Notes under the pieces: model-generated | Databases searched by the model: none | The model's input: the letters and a program-made list of their open reading frames with translations, nothing else | Told to the model about the DNA's origin: nothing | Translations under genes and position numbers: made by a program | Shown: positions 19,064 through 28,604 of the stretch, in pieces | Layout: each line of letters begins with the position of its first letter | Position numbering within the stretch: the first letter of the stretch is position 1 | Origin: JAEULH01 sp963805915 | GTDB lineage: Bacteria > Pseudomonadota > Alphaproteobacteria > Rhodospirillales > Defluviicoccaceae | Reading direction: 5' to 3' | NCBI GenBank assembly: GCA_963805915.1 | Contig: CAWDWD010000011.1 | Location: 383,585 to 447,584, forward strand | Length of the DNA: 64,000 nucleotides

Positions 19064-19744
19064 TTACGCCGCGGCCCGGTACAGACGTGGATGGAAGACC
19101 TTGCTGTCCTTGAGACCGCGCAGCCCCTTGGCGGCGGCGAGAACGGCCAGGTCAACCAGCGGCTCGACGATGATGACCGTCATGTAGGCCGCGCCGAACG
19201 ACGCGATCTGGGCGAGGTTTTCGGCGCCGAAACCGTGACCGTACAGCGACCAGAAGGCGACCCAGGCGACCACCCCGCCCTGGTAGGCCGTCGACAAGGC
19301 GAGAGCTTGGCGGTACTTGACGTCGGTGTAGGGGATGTTCTCGGGAATGACCCGGCGGGCGAGGGCCTGGAGCGCGAACATGGGCACCAAAAGTGTCGTT
19401 ACGTTCATGCCGTACTGAGGCAGATCGAACGGCGCGAAAAACAGGCCCTGGACCAGAAGCCCCAAGGCCAAGCCAATTGCGGCGGGTCCCGCGCCGAAGA
19501 TCAGAAACAGCGTCGATCCGAGAATGAGGTGCACTTCGGACACGCCGACAGGGTGATGGGGTAGTATCTGGAAAAAGCTGAAGACGAGAACGGTCGCGAT
19601 GACACTGCGAACAGCGAGCGACACAACGCCGTCGCGCCTGATCGTATCGAAGGCGAGTTTCGCCGCGTAGCCGGCCGCGCCGGCGGCGGTCGCATAACCG
19701 AGGATCAATTTCGCGCCGTTAACGACGCCGGGTTCCATGTGCAT
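19064..19744 (-). CDS. CbiM-family energy-coupling-factor transporter permease (cobalt uptake-like)
   Basis: 226-residue polytopic membrane protein with about six hydrophobic segments. It begins MHMEPG, keeping the N-terminal Met-His that binds metal in CbiM-type S components, and has the conserved GVSEVHLILGSTLFLIFG region. The start at 19744 has an AAAGGGA site. The cobalamin riboswitch just upstream argues for a role in cobalt or B12 supply. No CbiN, CbiQ or CbiO gene is adjacent, so it is either a solo permease or uses partners elsewhere. Confidence 0.8.
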   Translation of the reverse strand: MHMEPGVVNGAKLILGYATAAGAAGYAAKLAFDTIRRDGVVSLAVRSVIATVLVFSFFQILPHHPVGVSEVHLILGSTLFLIFGAGPAAIGLALGLLVQGLFFAPFDLPQYGMNVTTLLVPMFALQALARRVIPENIPYTDVKYRQALALSTAYQGGVVAWVAFWSLYGHGFGAENLAQIASFGAAYMTVIIVEPLVDLAVLAAAKGLRGLKDSKVFHPRLYRAAA

Positions 19745-19804
19745 GTCAGTCCCTTTCGCACCCACCGTGCAGTTGAGCCACCGATTGGCGGCGGTTTCCA
19801 CAAA

Positions 19805-19987
19805 GCATAGGCAGGTCTCCTGACTCGCGGATCGTCGCCGTAATTCCGCCTTCCCGGGTCATGACCCAGTGGCTTCGTGGAAGCGGCTACCGCTCACAGT
19901 TGCGGGGGCAGTCACGGATCAGACCCCGTCGAGGTCGGCCCTTCCGTGTTCCCTTTTGATCCCGCGGGCTTGGCCCGCACGGAACCC
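19805..19987 (-). promoter_or_regulatory. Cobalamin (AdoCbl) riboswitch
   Basis: The minus strand carries the hallmark blocks in order: a GGTTCCGTGCGGG-type start, AAAAGGGAA, the B12 box GCCCCCGCAACTGTGA, and near the 3' end AGTCAGGAGACCTGCC. It lies 60 bp upstream of the CbiM-type start, so adenosylcobalamin should repress this permease. These conserved segments are nearly diagnostic. Confidence 0.95.
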
Positions 19988-20074
19988 ATGCAAGATCGAG
20001 CATGTTCGATCGCAATCCGGCTGGCAAGCCTTTCCTGGTTGGCGCCGGCCGCCTGGCGGCACGCTATTGCGCCA

Positions 20075-20962
20075 TCAGAACTCCGTGCCGACCGTAAAGA
20101 CGACCTTGGCGTTGCACTGGTTGTTGCCGCACTCGCGGGCCCGATAGTCGGTATCGGTGTAGGCGACCGAGAAGTCGAGGCCCTTGACGTTGACCTTCGC
20201 GCCGACGCGCCAATCGGTGCCGTTATAGTCGTCCTCGATGTACTGGTAGCCGACGCCGGCGAACAGCTGCAGGCCGACGTAGGGGACGGGAATATCGTAA
20301 TAAACATTGCCGGTGAGGTAGTTGGCCCGCCCGGTGTCAAACTGGTTTTCCCAGGCGAAGATATTGACCAGCTCAAGGCTCAGCCGGTCGGTGGCCTTGT
20401 AGGTCAGCACCACCGGGACTTCCCAGTAGTTGAAATTGTCGGCGCTGCGCGTTCCGGGGTAGTACAAGTAGGTCCCGCCGACGTCCCAGCCGAGATCGCC
20501 GACCTCGCCGCGAAAGCCGAAGAAGGCGTCGATTTCGATGTGCGCCGTGTCCCGGTCGCCCTCGATGTCGACGTTGGAAGACCAGAACCCGACATAGCCC
20601 TTCGTGTTGCCGATACCGGTGGGCACGGCGTAGTCGAGCGCGCCCTGGATGGCCGGATCATTGCTGGAATTCGTGAACCCGCGATCGATATAGTTCGACG
20701 TGAGCGCGACGCTGCCGCTGACTTCGCCGGGCAGCCAGTCGTCGTCTGTCTCTTCATCGTCTGTCTTTTCATCCGGGCTCGGCACATCGCCGGCTTGCGG
20801 AGCGGGCGCCGGATTTTGCAGTTTTGTATCCTGGGCGCTAGGGACCGAGGGAAATATAAGCGATCCGAGAACGACCGTCGTCGCGGGGATAAGCCTCTTG
20901 CCCGATATAGAGCCGATCACGCGCTCATTGACTTCCCGCCTACTTGTCTCGACCTCTTTCAT
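20075..20962 (-). CDS. TorF-family putative outer-membrane porin
   Basis: 295 residues. A signal-like segment (IPATTVVLGSLIFPSVPSAQ) follows a charged n-region, then an acidic linker and a beta-rich domain typical of TIGR02001/TorF porins: SGSVALTSNYIDRGFTNSS at its start, SDIDG-like repeats of alternating aromatic residues, and a terminal Phe (TVGTEF) for Bam insertion. The ATG at 20962 has GGAG 6 nt upstream; longer starts (20974, 20992) lack one. It precedes the riboswitch and cbiM on the same strand and might feed the same metal or cobalamin uptake route. Confidence 0.75.
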   Translation of the reverse strand: MKEVETSRREVNERVIGSISGKRLIPATTVVLGSLIFPSVPSAQDTKLQNPAPAPQAGDVPSPDEKTDDEETDDDWLPGEVSGSVALTSNYIDRGFTNSSNDPAIQGALDYAVPTGIGNTKGYVGFWSSNVDIEGDRDTAHIEIDAFFGFRGEVGDLGWDVGGTYLYYPGTRSADNFNYWEVPVVLTYKATDRLSLELVNIFAWENQFDTGRANYLTGNVYYDIPVPYVGLQLFAGVGYQYIEDDYNGTDWRVGAKVNVKGLDFSVAYTDTDYRARECGNNQCNAKVVFTVGTEF

Positions 20963-21234
20963 TGCAGACTCCATCTGTGTGAATGATGCCATCGTTCACG
21001 GGAGGGCCTGGGATCCGCCAAGACGCCGGGTCCCCCCACACTTCAAGCTCCGGGCGGGATAAGCCGGGCGAGATCGCGCCTTTCGGTTGGCTGGGCTTGA
21101 AACGCGATTTGGGCATGCGCAGGCGGCACAGGGGTGTGCCGATACGCTTTCTTCGAATTACACGGGGGTCGAGAGCCTACGCAACCTCCGGCGTGGCCAT
21201 CGGGTGCCGTCGAGATCCTTGCCTTTTCGCACAG

Positions 21235-23106
21235 TCACAGAACCGCCCGCGCGATCCAGTAGGTCGCTCCCGCGGCGATGTAGGCGAGCGCGAACAGATA
21301 GCCGAACATGAAGAGCGGCCAGCGCCAGGAGTTGGTTTCGCGCTTGGTAACGGCGAGAGTCGAGAGGCACTGCGGCGCGAAAACGTACCAAGCGAGGAAG
21401 GCGAGCGCCGTGGGCAACGACCAGGCGCCTCGCAACGTTGCCACGAGGCTGTCGGCGACGACGTCCTCGGAGCCCGATAGCGCGTAGACCGTTCCGAGCG
21501 CCGCGACCGCCACTTCACGCGCCGCCAGCCCCGGGATCAGCGCGATGGAGATTTCCCAGGTGAAGCCGATCGGCGCGAACACGACGTTCAGCCCCCGCCC
21601 GATCGTGCCGGCGAAGCTGTAGCGAATAGCCGCGTCGGTGGCGTCCGGCGGCGGCGGCGGGAAGCTCGCGAGAACCCAAATGATCAGCATGCTGGTGAGG
21701 ATAATGGTGCCCGCGCGGCGCAGGAAGATGCGGGCCCGATCGACCAGGCCGAGCGCGACATCGCGCAGGACGGGCAGCTGGTACTTCGGCAACTCCATCA
21801 AGAAAGGCTGGCTTAAGCCCTTGGTGACGGTGTGCTTCAGTACCGCGGCAACGACGAGCGCGCTGACGATGCCGGCGAGATAGAGCGCGAACATCACTAG
21901 TCCCTGCAAGCCGATGCCCGGTCCGACGGTGGTATTGGGGATGAAGGCGGCGATGATCAGCGTGTAGACGGGCAGGCGGGCCGAGCACGTCATCAGCGGC
22001 GCGATCAGGATGGTGGTCAGGCGATCGCGTGGCGTATCGATGGCGCGAGCGGCCATGATCCCCGGGATGGCGCAGGCGAAGCTGGAGAGGAGCGGAATGA
22101 ACGCCCGGCCATTGAGGCCGACGCGGGCCATGAGGCGGTCCATCAGAAACGCCGCGCGGACCATGTAGCCGCTCTGCTCGAGCACCAGGATGAAGGCGAA
22201 CAGGACCAGGATCTGCGGCAGAAAGATGATGACGCTGCCGACGCCGGCAAGCACGCCGTCGGCGATCAGGCTCGCCAGCCAGCCTTGGGGCAGCAACGAA
22301 ACCGTCGCCGCCTGAAGCCGGACGACGCCGCTGTCGATCCAGTCCATCGGGACTTCCGCCCAGGCGAACACGGCCTGAAACATCAAAAACAGCAGGCCGA
22401 AGAGGATCAGCGGTCCGGCGAGCGGGTGCAAGACCACGTCGTCGATGGCCCGGGTCAACCGGAATGAAGCACCTTCGTGCACGATCGCGGCCAAGGCGAT
22501 CCGTCGTGCTTCGTGCTGAAGTGTCCGGACATCCAGGATATCGCCGGGCCTGCCGCCAGCATCGTACTCCACCGATCGGGGCTGGACCGCGCCGAGTTCG
22601 CACGGCAGCCGGCGAAGCAACTCGATCATGCCGCCGCGGCGAACGGCGATCGTGGGTATGACCGGCGCACCGAGCTCTCGGGCCAAGCGCTCAACATCGA
22701 TCTCGATCCCATGGTGTTGGGCAAGATCCATCATGTTCAGCGCGACGACGACCGGGTAGCCGAGATGTTTCAGTTCCAGAACGAACCGCAGATGAACACG
22801 CAGATTCGTCGCGTCGACGACGCACAGGATGGCGTCGGGACGCTTCTCGCCGGCTTGCTTGCCGAAAAGAACATCGCGGGTCACCTCCTGATCGGGGCTC
22901 GCCGGATCAAGACTGTAGGTGCCGGGCAGATCGACAACATCGATCTGCCGCCCGCCATCGGTGACAAATTGGCCCCACCGCCGCTCGACGGTCACTCCGG
23001 GGTAGTTGCCGGTCTTCTGACGGGTTCCGGTCAGCGCATTGAACAGGGCGCTCTTGCCACAGTTCGGAACGCCGACCAGGGCGAGGCGGAGGGCCGCGGC
23101 GCTCAT
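21235..23106 (-). CDS. feoB: Ferrous iron transport protein B
   Basis: 623-residue Fe(II) transporter. The N-terminal G domain has G1 GVPNCGKSALFNALTG, G3 DLPGTYSL and G4 NMMD, followed by the two gate domains with conserved membrane segments (SSFACAIPGIMAARAI, and the LPKYQLP loop). It starts inside the feoA stop (4-bp overlap). It is shorter than the approximately 770-residue E. coli form and lacks the long C-terminal tail. FeoC is not seen. Confidence 0.95.
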   Translation of the reverse strand: MSAAALRLALVGVPNCGKSALFNALTGTRQKTGNYPGVTVERRWGQFVTDGGRQIDVVDLPGTYSLDPASPDQEVTRDVLFGKQAGEKRPDAILCVVDATNLRVHLRFVLELKHLGYPVVVALNMMDLAQHHGIEIDVERLARELGAPVIPTIAVRRGGMIELLRRLPCELGAVQPRSVEYDAGGRPGDILDVRTLQHEARRIALAAIVHEGASFRLTRAIDDVVLHPLAGPLILFGLLFLMFQAVFAWAEVPMDWIDSGVVRLQAATVSLLPQGWLASLIADGVLAGVGSVIIFLPQILVLFAFILVLEQSGYMVRAAFLMDRLMARVGLNGRAFIPLLSSFACAIPGIMAARAIDTPRDRLTTILIAPLMTCSARLPVYTLIIAAFIPNTTVGPGIGLQGLVMFALYLAGIVSALVVAAVLKHTVTKGLSQPFLMELPKYQLPVLRDVALGLVDRARIFLRRAGTIILTSMLIIWVLASFPPPPPDATDAAIRYSFAGTIGRGLNVVFAPIGFTWEISIALIPGLAAREVAVAALGTVYALSGSEDVVADSLVATLRGAWSLPTALAFLAWYVFAPQCLSTLAVTKRETNSWRWPLFMFGYLFALAYIAAGATYWIARAVL

Positions 23107-23417
23107 GGCCTTGGCCCCGGCGTGCGCGTAACCGGCTGCGCCTCGACTGCCTCGACCGGCTCGACCAGAACGAACGCCGCTTCTCCTCGACGCATGGCGA
23201 TGCTCAGCTTGTCGACCCGCACCGCGATCGGATCGCCGCCGAACGGACCGATATGTCTCACTTCGGTCTCCCGGCCCTCCTCGAAGCCGATCTCGAGAAG
23301 GCGGCGCTCCAGCACGGCGTTCTCGCGGCCATCCATTGCCCGGCCGATTGCCTTGATCACGGCTTGGCGTCCAGGTGCAAGCGCGTCAAGGCTCGTTAGC
23401 CCACGCGTCAGGGTCAT
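23103..23417 (-). CDS. feoA: Ferrous iron transport protein A
   Basis: 104-residue SH3-like FeoA with ERRLLEIGFEEGRETEV and GGDPIAVRVDKLSIAMRRGEA, the usual core. It is translationally coupled to feoB. A Fur-like palindrome lies about 80 bp upstream. The C-terminal extension (EAVEAQPVTRTPGPRP) is not conserved in the family. Confidence 0.9.
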   Translation of the reverse strand: MTLTRGLTSLDALAPGRQAVIKAIGRAMDGRENAVLERRLLEIGFEEGRETEVRHIGPFGGDPIAVRVDKLSIAMRRGEAAFVLVEPVEAVEAQPVTRTPGPRP

Positions 23418-23498
23418 GTTTCTACGTCCTAATGCGGCTTTCTCGGCACGTTGATGGCCGATCGTGCTCGCTCGTTACGGTCTCATCGCGCATATTCA

Positions 23499-23519
23499 TG
23501 CGAATGATTATCAGTTGCA
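23499..23519 (-). promoter_or_regulatory. Fur-like box upstream of feoAB
   Basis: The 21-bp imperfect palindrome has the core AATGATTATCA, matching the central part of the classical Fur box. It lies 82 bp upstream of feoA in an AT-richer patch, as expected for iron repression of ferrous uptake. Whether Fur or another iron regulator binds cannot be told from sequence. Confidence 0.6.
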
Positions 23520-23657
23520 CGATAGAACCTTGTTTCCCGATTGTGCAAGAGGGAACTGCAAGACCTTCGCATCACCTTTGCATCCTCCACCCGGCGCCGG
23601 CGACGCGGGTGCGTAGCTGCTTTCGCGGCGACGCTGCCGCGCGTTAACATCGCCGTC

Positions 23658-24515
23658 ATGACCGCGCCCGCCGCCGACACGCCGAGCGACGACCTTGAGG
23701 CGCGAGGGGCCCCGTCAGCCGGTCCGCGCCCGCGTTCCAGGAATCCCCTGCGTCGGCTGCGGGCGCTGCTCGACTACCTCTACAACGGGCCGAGCGAGAC
23801 CGCGCGGCGATTTCGCTTCGCGCTGCTCGGCTTCGACGTCATCACCATTGTCTTTTTCATCGTCGCTTCGGTCCTTGAATTCGGGCCGCTGATCCTCGCC
23901 GCCGACGTCGTCATCGCGACCCTGCTGATCGCGGATTTCGGCGCGCGGCTATGGATCGCGCCGAGAAAGCTCCGGTTCTTGTTCGATCCCATCACGCTCG
24001 CGGACCTGATCGTCATCGCCACACTGCTCGCGCCGGCGCTGATCCAGAACTGGGCCTTTCTCCGCGTCCTCAGGGCGATGCGCCTTGTCCGCTCCTACCG
24101 CGTCCTCCGCGATCTGCGGGAGCGCTGGCCGCAGCTCGCCCGCAATGGGCAGGTCATCCAAAGCAGCGTCAACCTGATCGTCTTCCTGTTCGTTATCACG
24201 GCCCTGGTCTTCGTGCTTCAGCACGGCCAGAACCCGCAAATCGGCACTTACATAGACGCGCTTTATTTTACGGTCACGGCACTGACCACGACCGGCTTTG
24301 GCGACATCACGTTGACCGGGAGCAGCGGCAAGCTTCTGTCCGTCCTCATCATGGTGGTCGGCGTGGCGCTCTTCCTGCGTCTGGTCCAGACCGTCTTCCG
24401 CCCCGAAAAGGTTCGCCACACCTGCCCCGCGTGCGGCTTGTCGCGCCACGAGCCCGACGCGGTCCACTGCAAACACTGCGGCCAGGTGCTGCATATCGAG
24501 ACAGAGGGCGAGTGA
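23658..24515 (+). CDS. Voltage-gated-like potassium channel with C-terminal zinc ribbon
   Basis: 285 residues. Ion_trans architecture: S1-S4 with the arginine-rich S4 (RVLRAMRLVRSYRVLRDLRERW region), pore helix and selectivity filter TTGFGD near residue 205, then S6. The C-terminus carries two CxxC pairs (CPAC, CKHC) forming a likely zinc ribbon, an addition not found in the standard KvAP-type core. The ATG at 23658 starts a hydrophilic N-terminus. Confidence 0.85.
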   Translation: MTAPAADTPSDDLEARGAPSAGPRPRSRNPLRRLRALLDYLYNGPSETARRFRFALLGFDVITIVFFIVASVLEFGPLILAADVVIATLLIADFGARLWIAPRKLRFLFDPITLADLIVIATLLAPALIQNWAFLRVLRAMRLVRSYRVLRDLRERWPQLARNGQVIQSSVNLIVFLFVITALVFVLQHGQNPQIGTYIDALYFTVTALTTTGFGDITLTGSSGKLLSVLIMVVGVALFLRLVQTVFRPEKVRHTCPACGLSRHEPDAVHCKHCGQVLHIETEGE

Positions 24516-24518
24516 GAT

Positions 24519-24550
24519 GGGGGCGAATGAGACGGGGGGCGAATGAGACG
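24519..24550 (+). repeat. Two tandem 16-bp repeats
   Basis: The unit gggggcgaatgagacg occurs twice in tandem right after the channel stop codon, with degenerate flanking half-copies. It is a simple local duplication. Confidence 0.8.
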
Positions 24551-24620
24551 GGGGGCAGAAGCGCCCCGCTTGGGCGAGCGGGGATGGTCGCGGTCCGCCG
24601 GCGGCGCTATATCTGGGCGC

Positions 24621-25130
24621 ATGCACATTGTCTCTTCGAATCGCGGCGATCCATCCACGCTTGTTCCCGCGGCCGTTCTCCTCGTCAGCCTGGGCAGCCT
24701 CGCCGTCGCCTTCGCCGGCCAGTATCTGTTCGGGCTTGAGCCGTGCATCCTGTGTCTCTACGAGCGCGCGCCTTACGCCGCCGCCGCCGTGCTGGCGGGG
24801 ATCGCCTTGACGGTCCCGCCGGCAAGCCTTTGGCGCGCCTGGTTGATCGGTGCCGCCGCCGTGGTGTTTCTCGCCGGCGCCGCGCTCGCGTTCTACCATG
24901 TCGGCGTCGAGGAGCACTGGTGGGGGCCGATCGCGGCCTGCGGCGGCGAGCTTGCGACGGATCTCGGCGCGGACGATCTTCACTCCATCGGCGCCGGTGA
25001 CCTCAAGCCATGCGACCGGGTCGACTGGCGGCTGCTCGGGGTCTCGCTCGCCGGCTACAATGTTGTTGTTTCGTTGATCCTCGCGGCCGCGTGCCTCGCC
25101 GGCGCCCGCGTTCTTGCAAGAAAGGGTTAA
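24621..25130 (+). CDS. dsbB: Disulfide bond formation protein B
   Basis: 169-residue membrane protein with four hydrophobic helices that reoxidises DsbA and passes electrons to quinone. The first redox pair is in EPCILCLYERAPY, the second is Cys108 (ACGG) with the later PCDRVDW cysteine, as in the family. The ATG at 24621 gives the standard N-terminus. A DsbA-like protein is encoded at 46.5 kb. Confidence 0.9.
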   Translation: MHIVSSNRGDPSTLVPAAVLLVSLGSLAVAFAGQYLFGLEPCILCLYERAPYAAAAVLAGIALTVPPASLWRAWLIGAAAVVFLAGAALAFYHVGVEEHWWGPIAACGGELATDLGADDLHSIGAGDLKPCDRVDWRLLGVSLAGYNVVVSLILAAACLAGARVLARKG

Positions 25131-25134
25131 GCTT

Positions 25135-25752
25135 TTGAGCGATTCCGCCGCGTCCCCCGAAGCCCCGCTTGCCGAAGCCCCGCTTGCCGAACCGCGCACC
25201 GGCGCCGATCCACATCCGCGCCGTCTGCCGGGAGATCCGAGCGGAGCCGCGCTGGTCGCGCGGATCCTGCGCGTCGATCAGGCCGGCGAATACGGCGCCG
25301 TGCGGATCTACGAAGGACAGCTCGCCGTTCTCGGCCGCTCGCCGGCGGGCCCGGTCATCCGGCGGATGGCGGCGGCGGAGCGCGAGCATCTCGCGACCTT
25401 CAACGCGCTGTTGCCCAAGCGCCGGGTCCGGCCGACGGTGTTGCATCCGGTCTGGCACGTCGCCGGCTTCGCGCTCGGCGCCGGCACCGCGCTGCTCGGC
25501 GCGCGGGCGGCGATGGCCTGCACCGCGGCGGTCGAAGAGGTAATCGACGGGCACTACGCCAAACAGGTCGCGGCACTCGGCGATGACGAGGCGGACTTGC
25601 GCGAGACCTGCGAGCGCTACCGCCAGGAGGAGGTTGAGCACCGCCAGACCAGCCTCGATCACGGCGCCGAGAGCGCGCCGGCCCACCGCGCGCTGAGCGG
25701 CGTGATCAAGGCCGGCTCGCGCGCGGCCATTTGGCTGTCCGAGCGCATCTGA
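25135..25752 (+). CDS. coq7: Demethoxyubiquinone hydroxylase family protein
   Basis: Di-iron hydroxylase of ubiquinone synthesis. The ferritin-like core has the two EXXH iron motifs: AAEREHL and VEHR, plus AAVEEVIDGHY and RVDQAGEYGA. The most likely start is the TTG at 25135, about 10 nt after an AAGAAAGGG site; a TTG at 25114 overlaps dsbB. The first 40 residues include a repeated APLAE motif outside the conserved domain. 205 residues. Confidence 0.9.
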   Translation: MSDSAASPEAPLAEAPLAEPRTGADPHPRRLPGDPSGAALVARILRVDQAGEYGAVRIYEGQLAVLGRSPAGPVIRRMAAAEREHLATFNALLPKRRVRPTVLHPVWHVAGFALGAGTALLGARAAMACTAAVEEVIDGHYAKQVAALGDDEADLRETCERYRQEEVEHRQTSLDHGAESAPAHRALSGVIKAGSRAAIWLSERI

Positions 25753-25773
25753 TTGGCGACCGCGCGGTTTTCG

Positions 25774-26565
25774 TTAACGGCGCGGGCCGGCGGCCAGGCA
25801 GGCGATCACGCCGCGCAGGGTCCGCACCTCCTGTTCGGTCAGCGCCGCGCGGGTCAGGATGTTGCGCAGATTACGGATCATGATTGGGCGCTTTTCACGC
25901 ACCCTCAGGAAGCCGCAGGTATCGAGTTCGCCCTCTAGCTGCTCGAACAGACCGCGCAGTTCGCCCTGCGTCGCCGGCCGCGTATTCTTGGCGATGGCGA
26001 GGCTTGCCGCATCCTGGGGGTTTTCGGAATTGAACCACTCGTAGCCGACCAGCAGGACGGCCATCGCCAGGTTGAGCGAGCTGAACGCCGGGTTCAGCGG
26101 CGCCGCGACGATAGCCCCGGCCAGCGCCACGTCATCGTTGCCCAGGCCCTTGGCTTCCTTGCCGAAAAGGACGCCGACGCGGCTCCCGGCGGCGATGTGG
26201 CGGCGCATCTCCCCGGCCGCGAGGCGAGGAGGAACGCTCCGCTTGACCATGCCGCGCGCGCGGGCCGTGGTGGCGTAGACGTGCTCGAGATCGGCGATGG
26301 CCTCGCCGGTGGTGGCGAAGAGCCGCGCGGTTGTCAGCACCCGATCCGCCCCGGAAGCCGCGGCGACAGCCTTGGCGTTGGGCCAATCCTCGCGCGGGCG
26401 AACCAGCCGCAGATCGGTGAGACCACAGTTGAGCATGGCGCGGGCGACCATGCCGATGTTCTCGCCGAGCTGCGGCTCGACGAGAATGATCGTAGGCGCG
26501 GCGGCGCCCGACACTGCCCGGCGGTGGTCGCTACTGGCGGCGATCGTTCGGTCGGTCCCCGCCAT
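25774..26565 (-). CDS. trmJ: tRNA (cytidine/uridine-2'-O)-methyltransferase TrmJ-type
   Basis: 263-residue SPOUT methyltransferase with the knot signatures VEPQLGENIGMVARAMLNCG, VLFGKEAKGLGNDDV and NPAFSSLNLAMAVLLVGYE. The C-terminal extension of about 80 residues matches the TrmJ group that modifies tRNA position 32. It starts directly next to the cimA stop, so the two are co-transcribed. Confidence 0.85.
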   Translation of the reverse strand: MAGTDRTIAASSDHRRAVSGAAAPTIILVEPQLGENIGMVARAMLNCGLTDLRLVRPREDWPNAKAVAAASGADRVLTTARLFATTGEAIADLEHVYATTARARGMVKRSVPPRLAAGEMRRHIAAGSRVGVLFGKEAKGLGNDDVALAGAIVAAPLNPAFSSLNLAMAVLLVGYEWFNSENPQDAASLAIAKNTRPATQGELRGLFEQLEGELDTCGFLRVREKRPIMIRNLRNILTRAALTEQEVRTLRGVIACLAAGPRR

Positions 26566-28168
26566 CTACGCCGCGGGTGCGCAGGCCCCGTCGCGATAGA
26601 GCTTGTAGACGATGCTGTCGTGCAGCGCCCGATACGAGGCGTCGATGATGTTGGTCGAGACGCCGACCGTCGACCAGTGGTCGCCATGGCCGACAGCCGA
26701 ACTCGATCATCACCCTTGTAACGGCGCGGGTCCCGTCGCCGGGCGTGAGGATGCGCACCTTGTAGTCGACGAGCTGGACCTCCTCGAGCTCCGGATAGAC
26801 CGCCGTCAGCACCTTGCGCATCGCCGCGTCGAGCGCGTTGATCGGGCCGTTGCCCTCGGCGACCGCCATGCTCTCGTTGCCGTTGACGACGAGCTTCACC
26901 GTGGCCTCCGAAAGGGTGATCAGCTCGCCCCTGGCGTTCCACCGGCGTTCGTCGATGACGCGGAAGCTGTTGCACTTGAAGTATTCGGGCACCTGCTCGA
27001 TCGCCTGGCGGGCGAGCAGTTCGAAACTGGCCTCGGCGCCGTCGTAGGCATATCCGTCGAATTCGCGCGCCTTGACGGTCTCGACAAGCTGATTGAGTTT
27101 GGGATCGCCGGCGTCGATATCGAGGCCGATGTCGCGGAACCTCGCGAGAATATTGGACCGACCGGCCTGGTCGGAGACCACGATATGGCGATGATTGCCG
27201 ACCAGTTCGGGCGCGATGTGCTCGTAGCAGCGCGGATCCTTCTCGATCGCCGAGACGTGCAGGCCGCCCTTGTGGGCGAAGGCAAACTCGCCGACATAGG
27301 GCGCGTTGCGCTGCGGCGCGCGGTTGAGCCGCTCGTCGAGAAACCGTGACAGGTGCGACAGCCTGGTCAGGTCGCTCGCCGTCAGTCCGGTCTCGTAGCC
27401 CATTTTCAGGACCAGCGACGGTATGATCGCGATCAGGTCGGCGTTGCCGCAGCGCTCGCCGAGCCCGTTGAGGGTTCCCTGGACCTGGCGCACGCCGGCA
27501 TGCACCGCGGCGAGGGAGTTGGCCGCGGCATTCCCGGTATCGTTGTGGCAGTGAACGCCGAGGCGGTCGCCGGGCACGTGGGCGGTGACATCGCTGACGA
27601 TGGCTTCGATCTCATGGGGCAGCGTGCCGCCGTTGGTGTCGCACAGCACGACCCAGCGCGCGCCGGCTTGGTAGGCCGTGCGGACGCATTCGAGCGCGTA
27701 CTCGCGGTTGGCCTTGTAGCCGTCGAAAAAGTGCTCGGAGTCGAACATCGTTTCGCGGCCCTTCTCGAGGACGTAGCGGACGCTGTCGGCGATCATGGCG
27801 ACGTTTTCGTCGAGCTCGATTCCCAGAGCCGTTCTGACCTGGAAGTCCCAGGATTTGCCGACCATGCAGATGGCTTCCGCCTTGGCGGCGAGGAGGCTGG
27901 CGAGGCCGGGATCGTTGCCGGCGCTGCGTCCCGAGCGTCGCGTCATGCCGAACGCCGACAGCCGGGCGCGGTGCAGCGGCTGGGAGGTGGCGAAAAACGC
28001 ATCGTCGGTCGGGTTGGCTCCCGGCCAGCCGCCCTCGATGTAGTCGATGCCGATGGCATCGAGCGCGCGCGCGATCGCCGCCTTGTCGGTTACGCTGAAG
28101 TCGACGCCCTGCGTCTGCGCGCCATCGCGCAGCGTACTGTCATAGAGATAAACCCGGTCCCCGGTCAT
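26566..28168 (-). CDS. cimA: (R)-citramalate synthase, frameshifted near the 3' end
   Basis: Condenses pyruvate and acetyl-CoA to citramalate for isoleucine, bypassing threonine. HMGL-like barrel with YDSTLRDGAQTQGVDFS, the metal-binding HCHNDTGNA and EFAFAHKGGLHVSA, followed by the LeuA dimer domain. The frame breaks at 26699-26704: removing one T from the sense-strand GAGTTC restores the family ending MIES-AVGHGDHWSTVGVSTN and YRALHDSIVYKLY, stopping at 26566, one base from trmJ. Corrected length is about 533 residues. The conserved C-terminus after the break suggests a sequence error. Confidence 0.88.
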
Positions 28169-28310
28169 TCCTGCCCTCGAAGCTCCAAGAAGTGCCGCAG
28201 CATGCCTAACTTGCCAAGCCGCGGCAACGGTGGTGTGTAGATGGGAGTAGATGGGAGGCATTGAGGCGGGGGGCGAGGGGGCATTGCTCCGCATTCGCGA
28301 AGCGCGCGGT

Positions 28311-28604
28311 TCAGTCGAGTTGGCGAAAAGGATCCTGCCGCTTGTGCAGAATGCGCGCGACCGCGATGCCGAACGCCGTTCGAGCGTAGTAGACAACATG
28401 GCTTTCGAACGGGAACGACAACAGCTCCGGCGCCAGGTCGGCGCGCTTGCGGCCACGCAGCGGCTGGTGCGCGAGCTCCGTCAGCCGGCCCCTGAGCAAC
28501 TCGATATAGACGCGGGCCTGAGTTTTGCCCCAACGCTGCACCGTATAATGGGCGATGCCTTCAAGGTCGGATAGCGCCGCGCGGGAGAGTTCGAAGCGAT
28601 TCAC
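28311..28604 (-). CDS. RelE/ParE-family toxin
   Basis: 97 residues. LSRAALSDLEGIAHYTVQRWG at the N-terminus and a C-terminal VVYYARTAFGIAVARILHKRQDP match ParE-type plasmid-stabilisation toxins, which poison gyrase or act as RelE-like ribonucleases. It overlaps the antitoxin gene by 4 bp. Confidence 0.85.
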   Translation of the reverse strand: MNRFELSRAALSDLEGIAHYTVQRWGKTQARVYIELLRGRLTELAHQPLRGRKRADLAPELLSFPFESHVVYYARTAFGIAVARILHKRQDPFRQLD

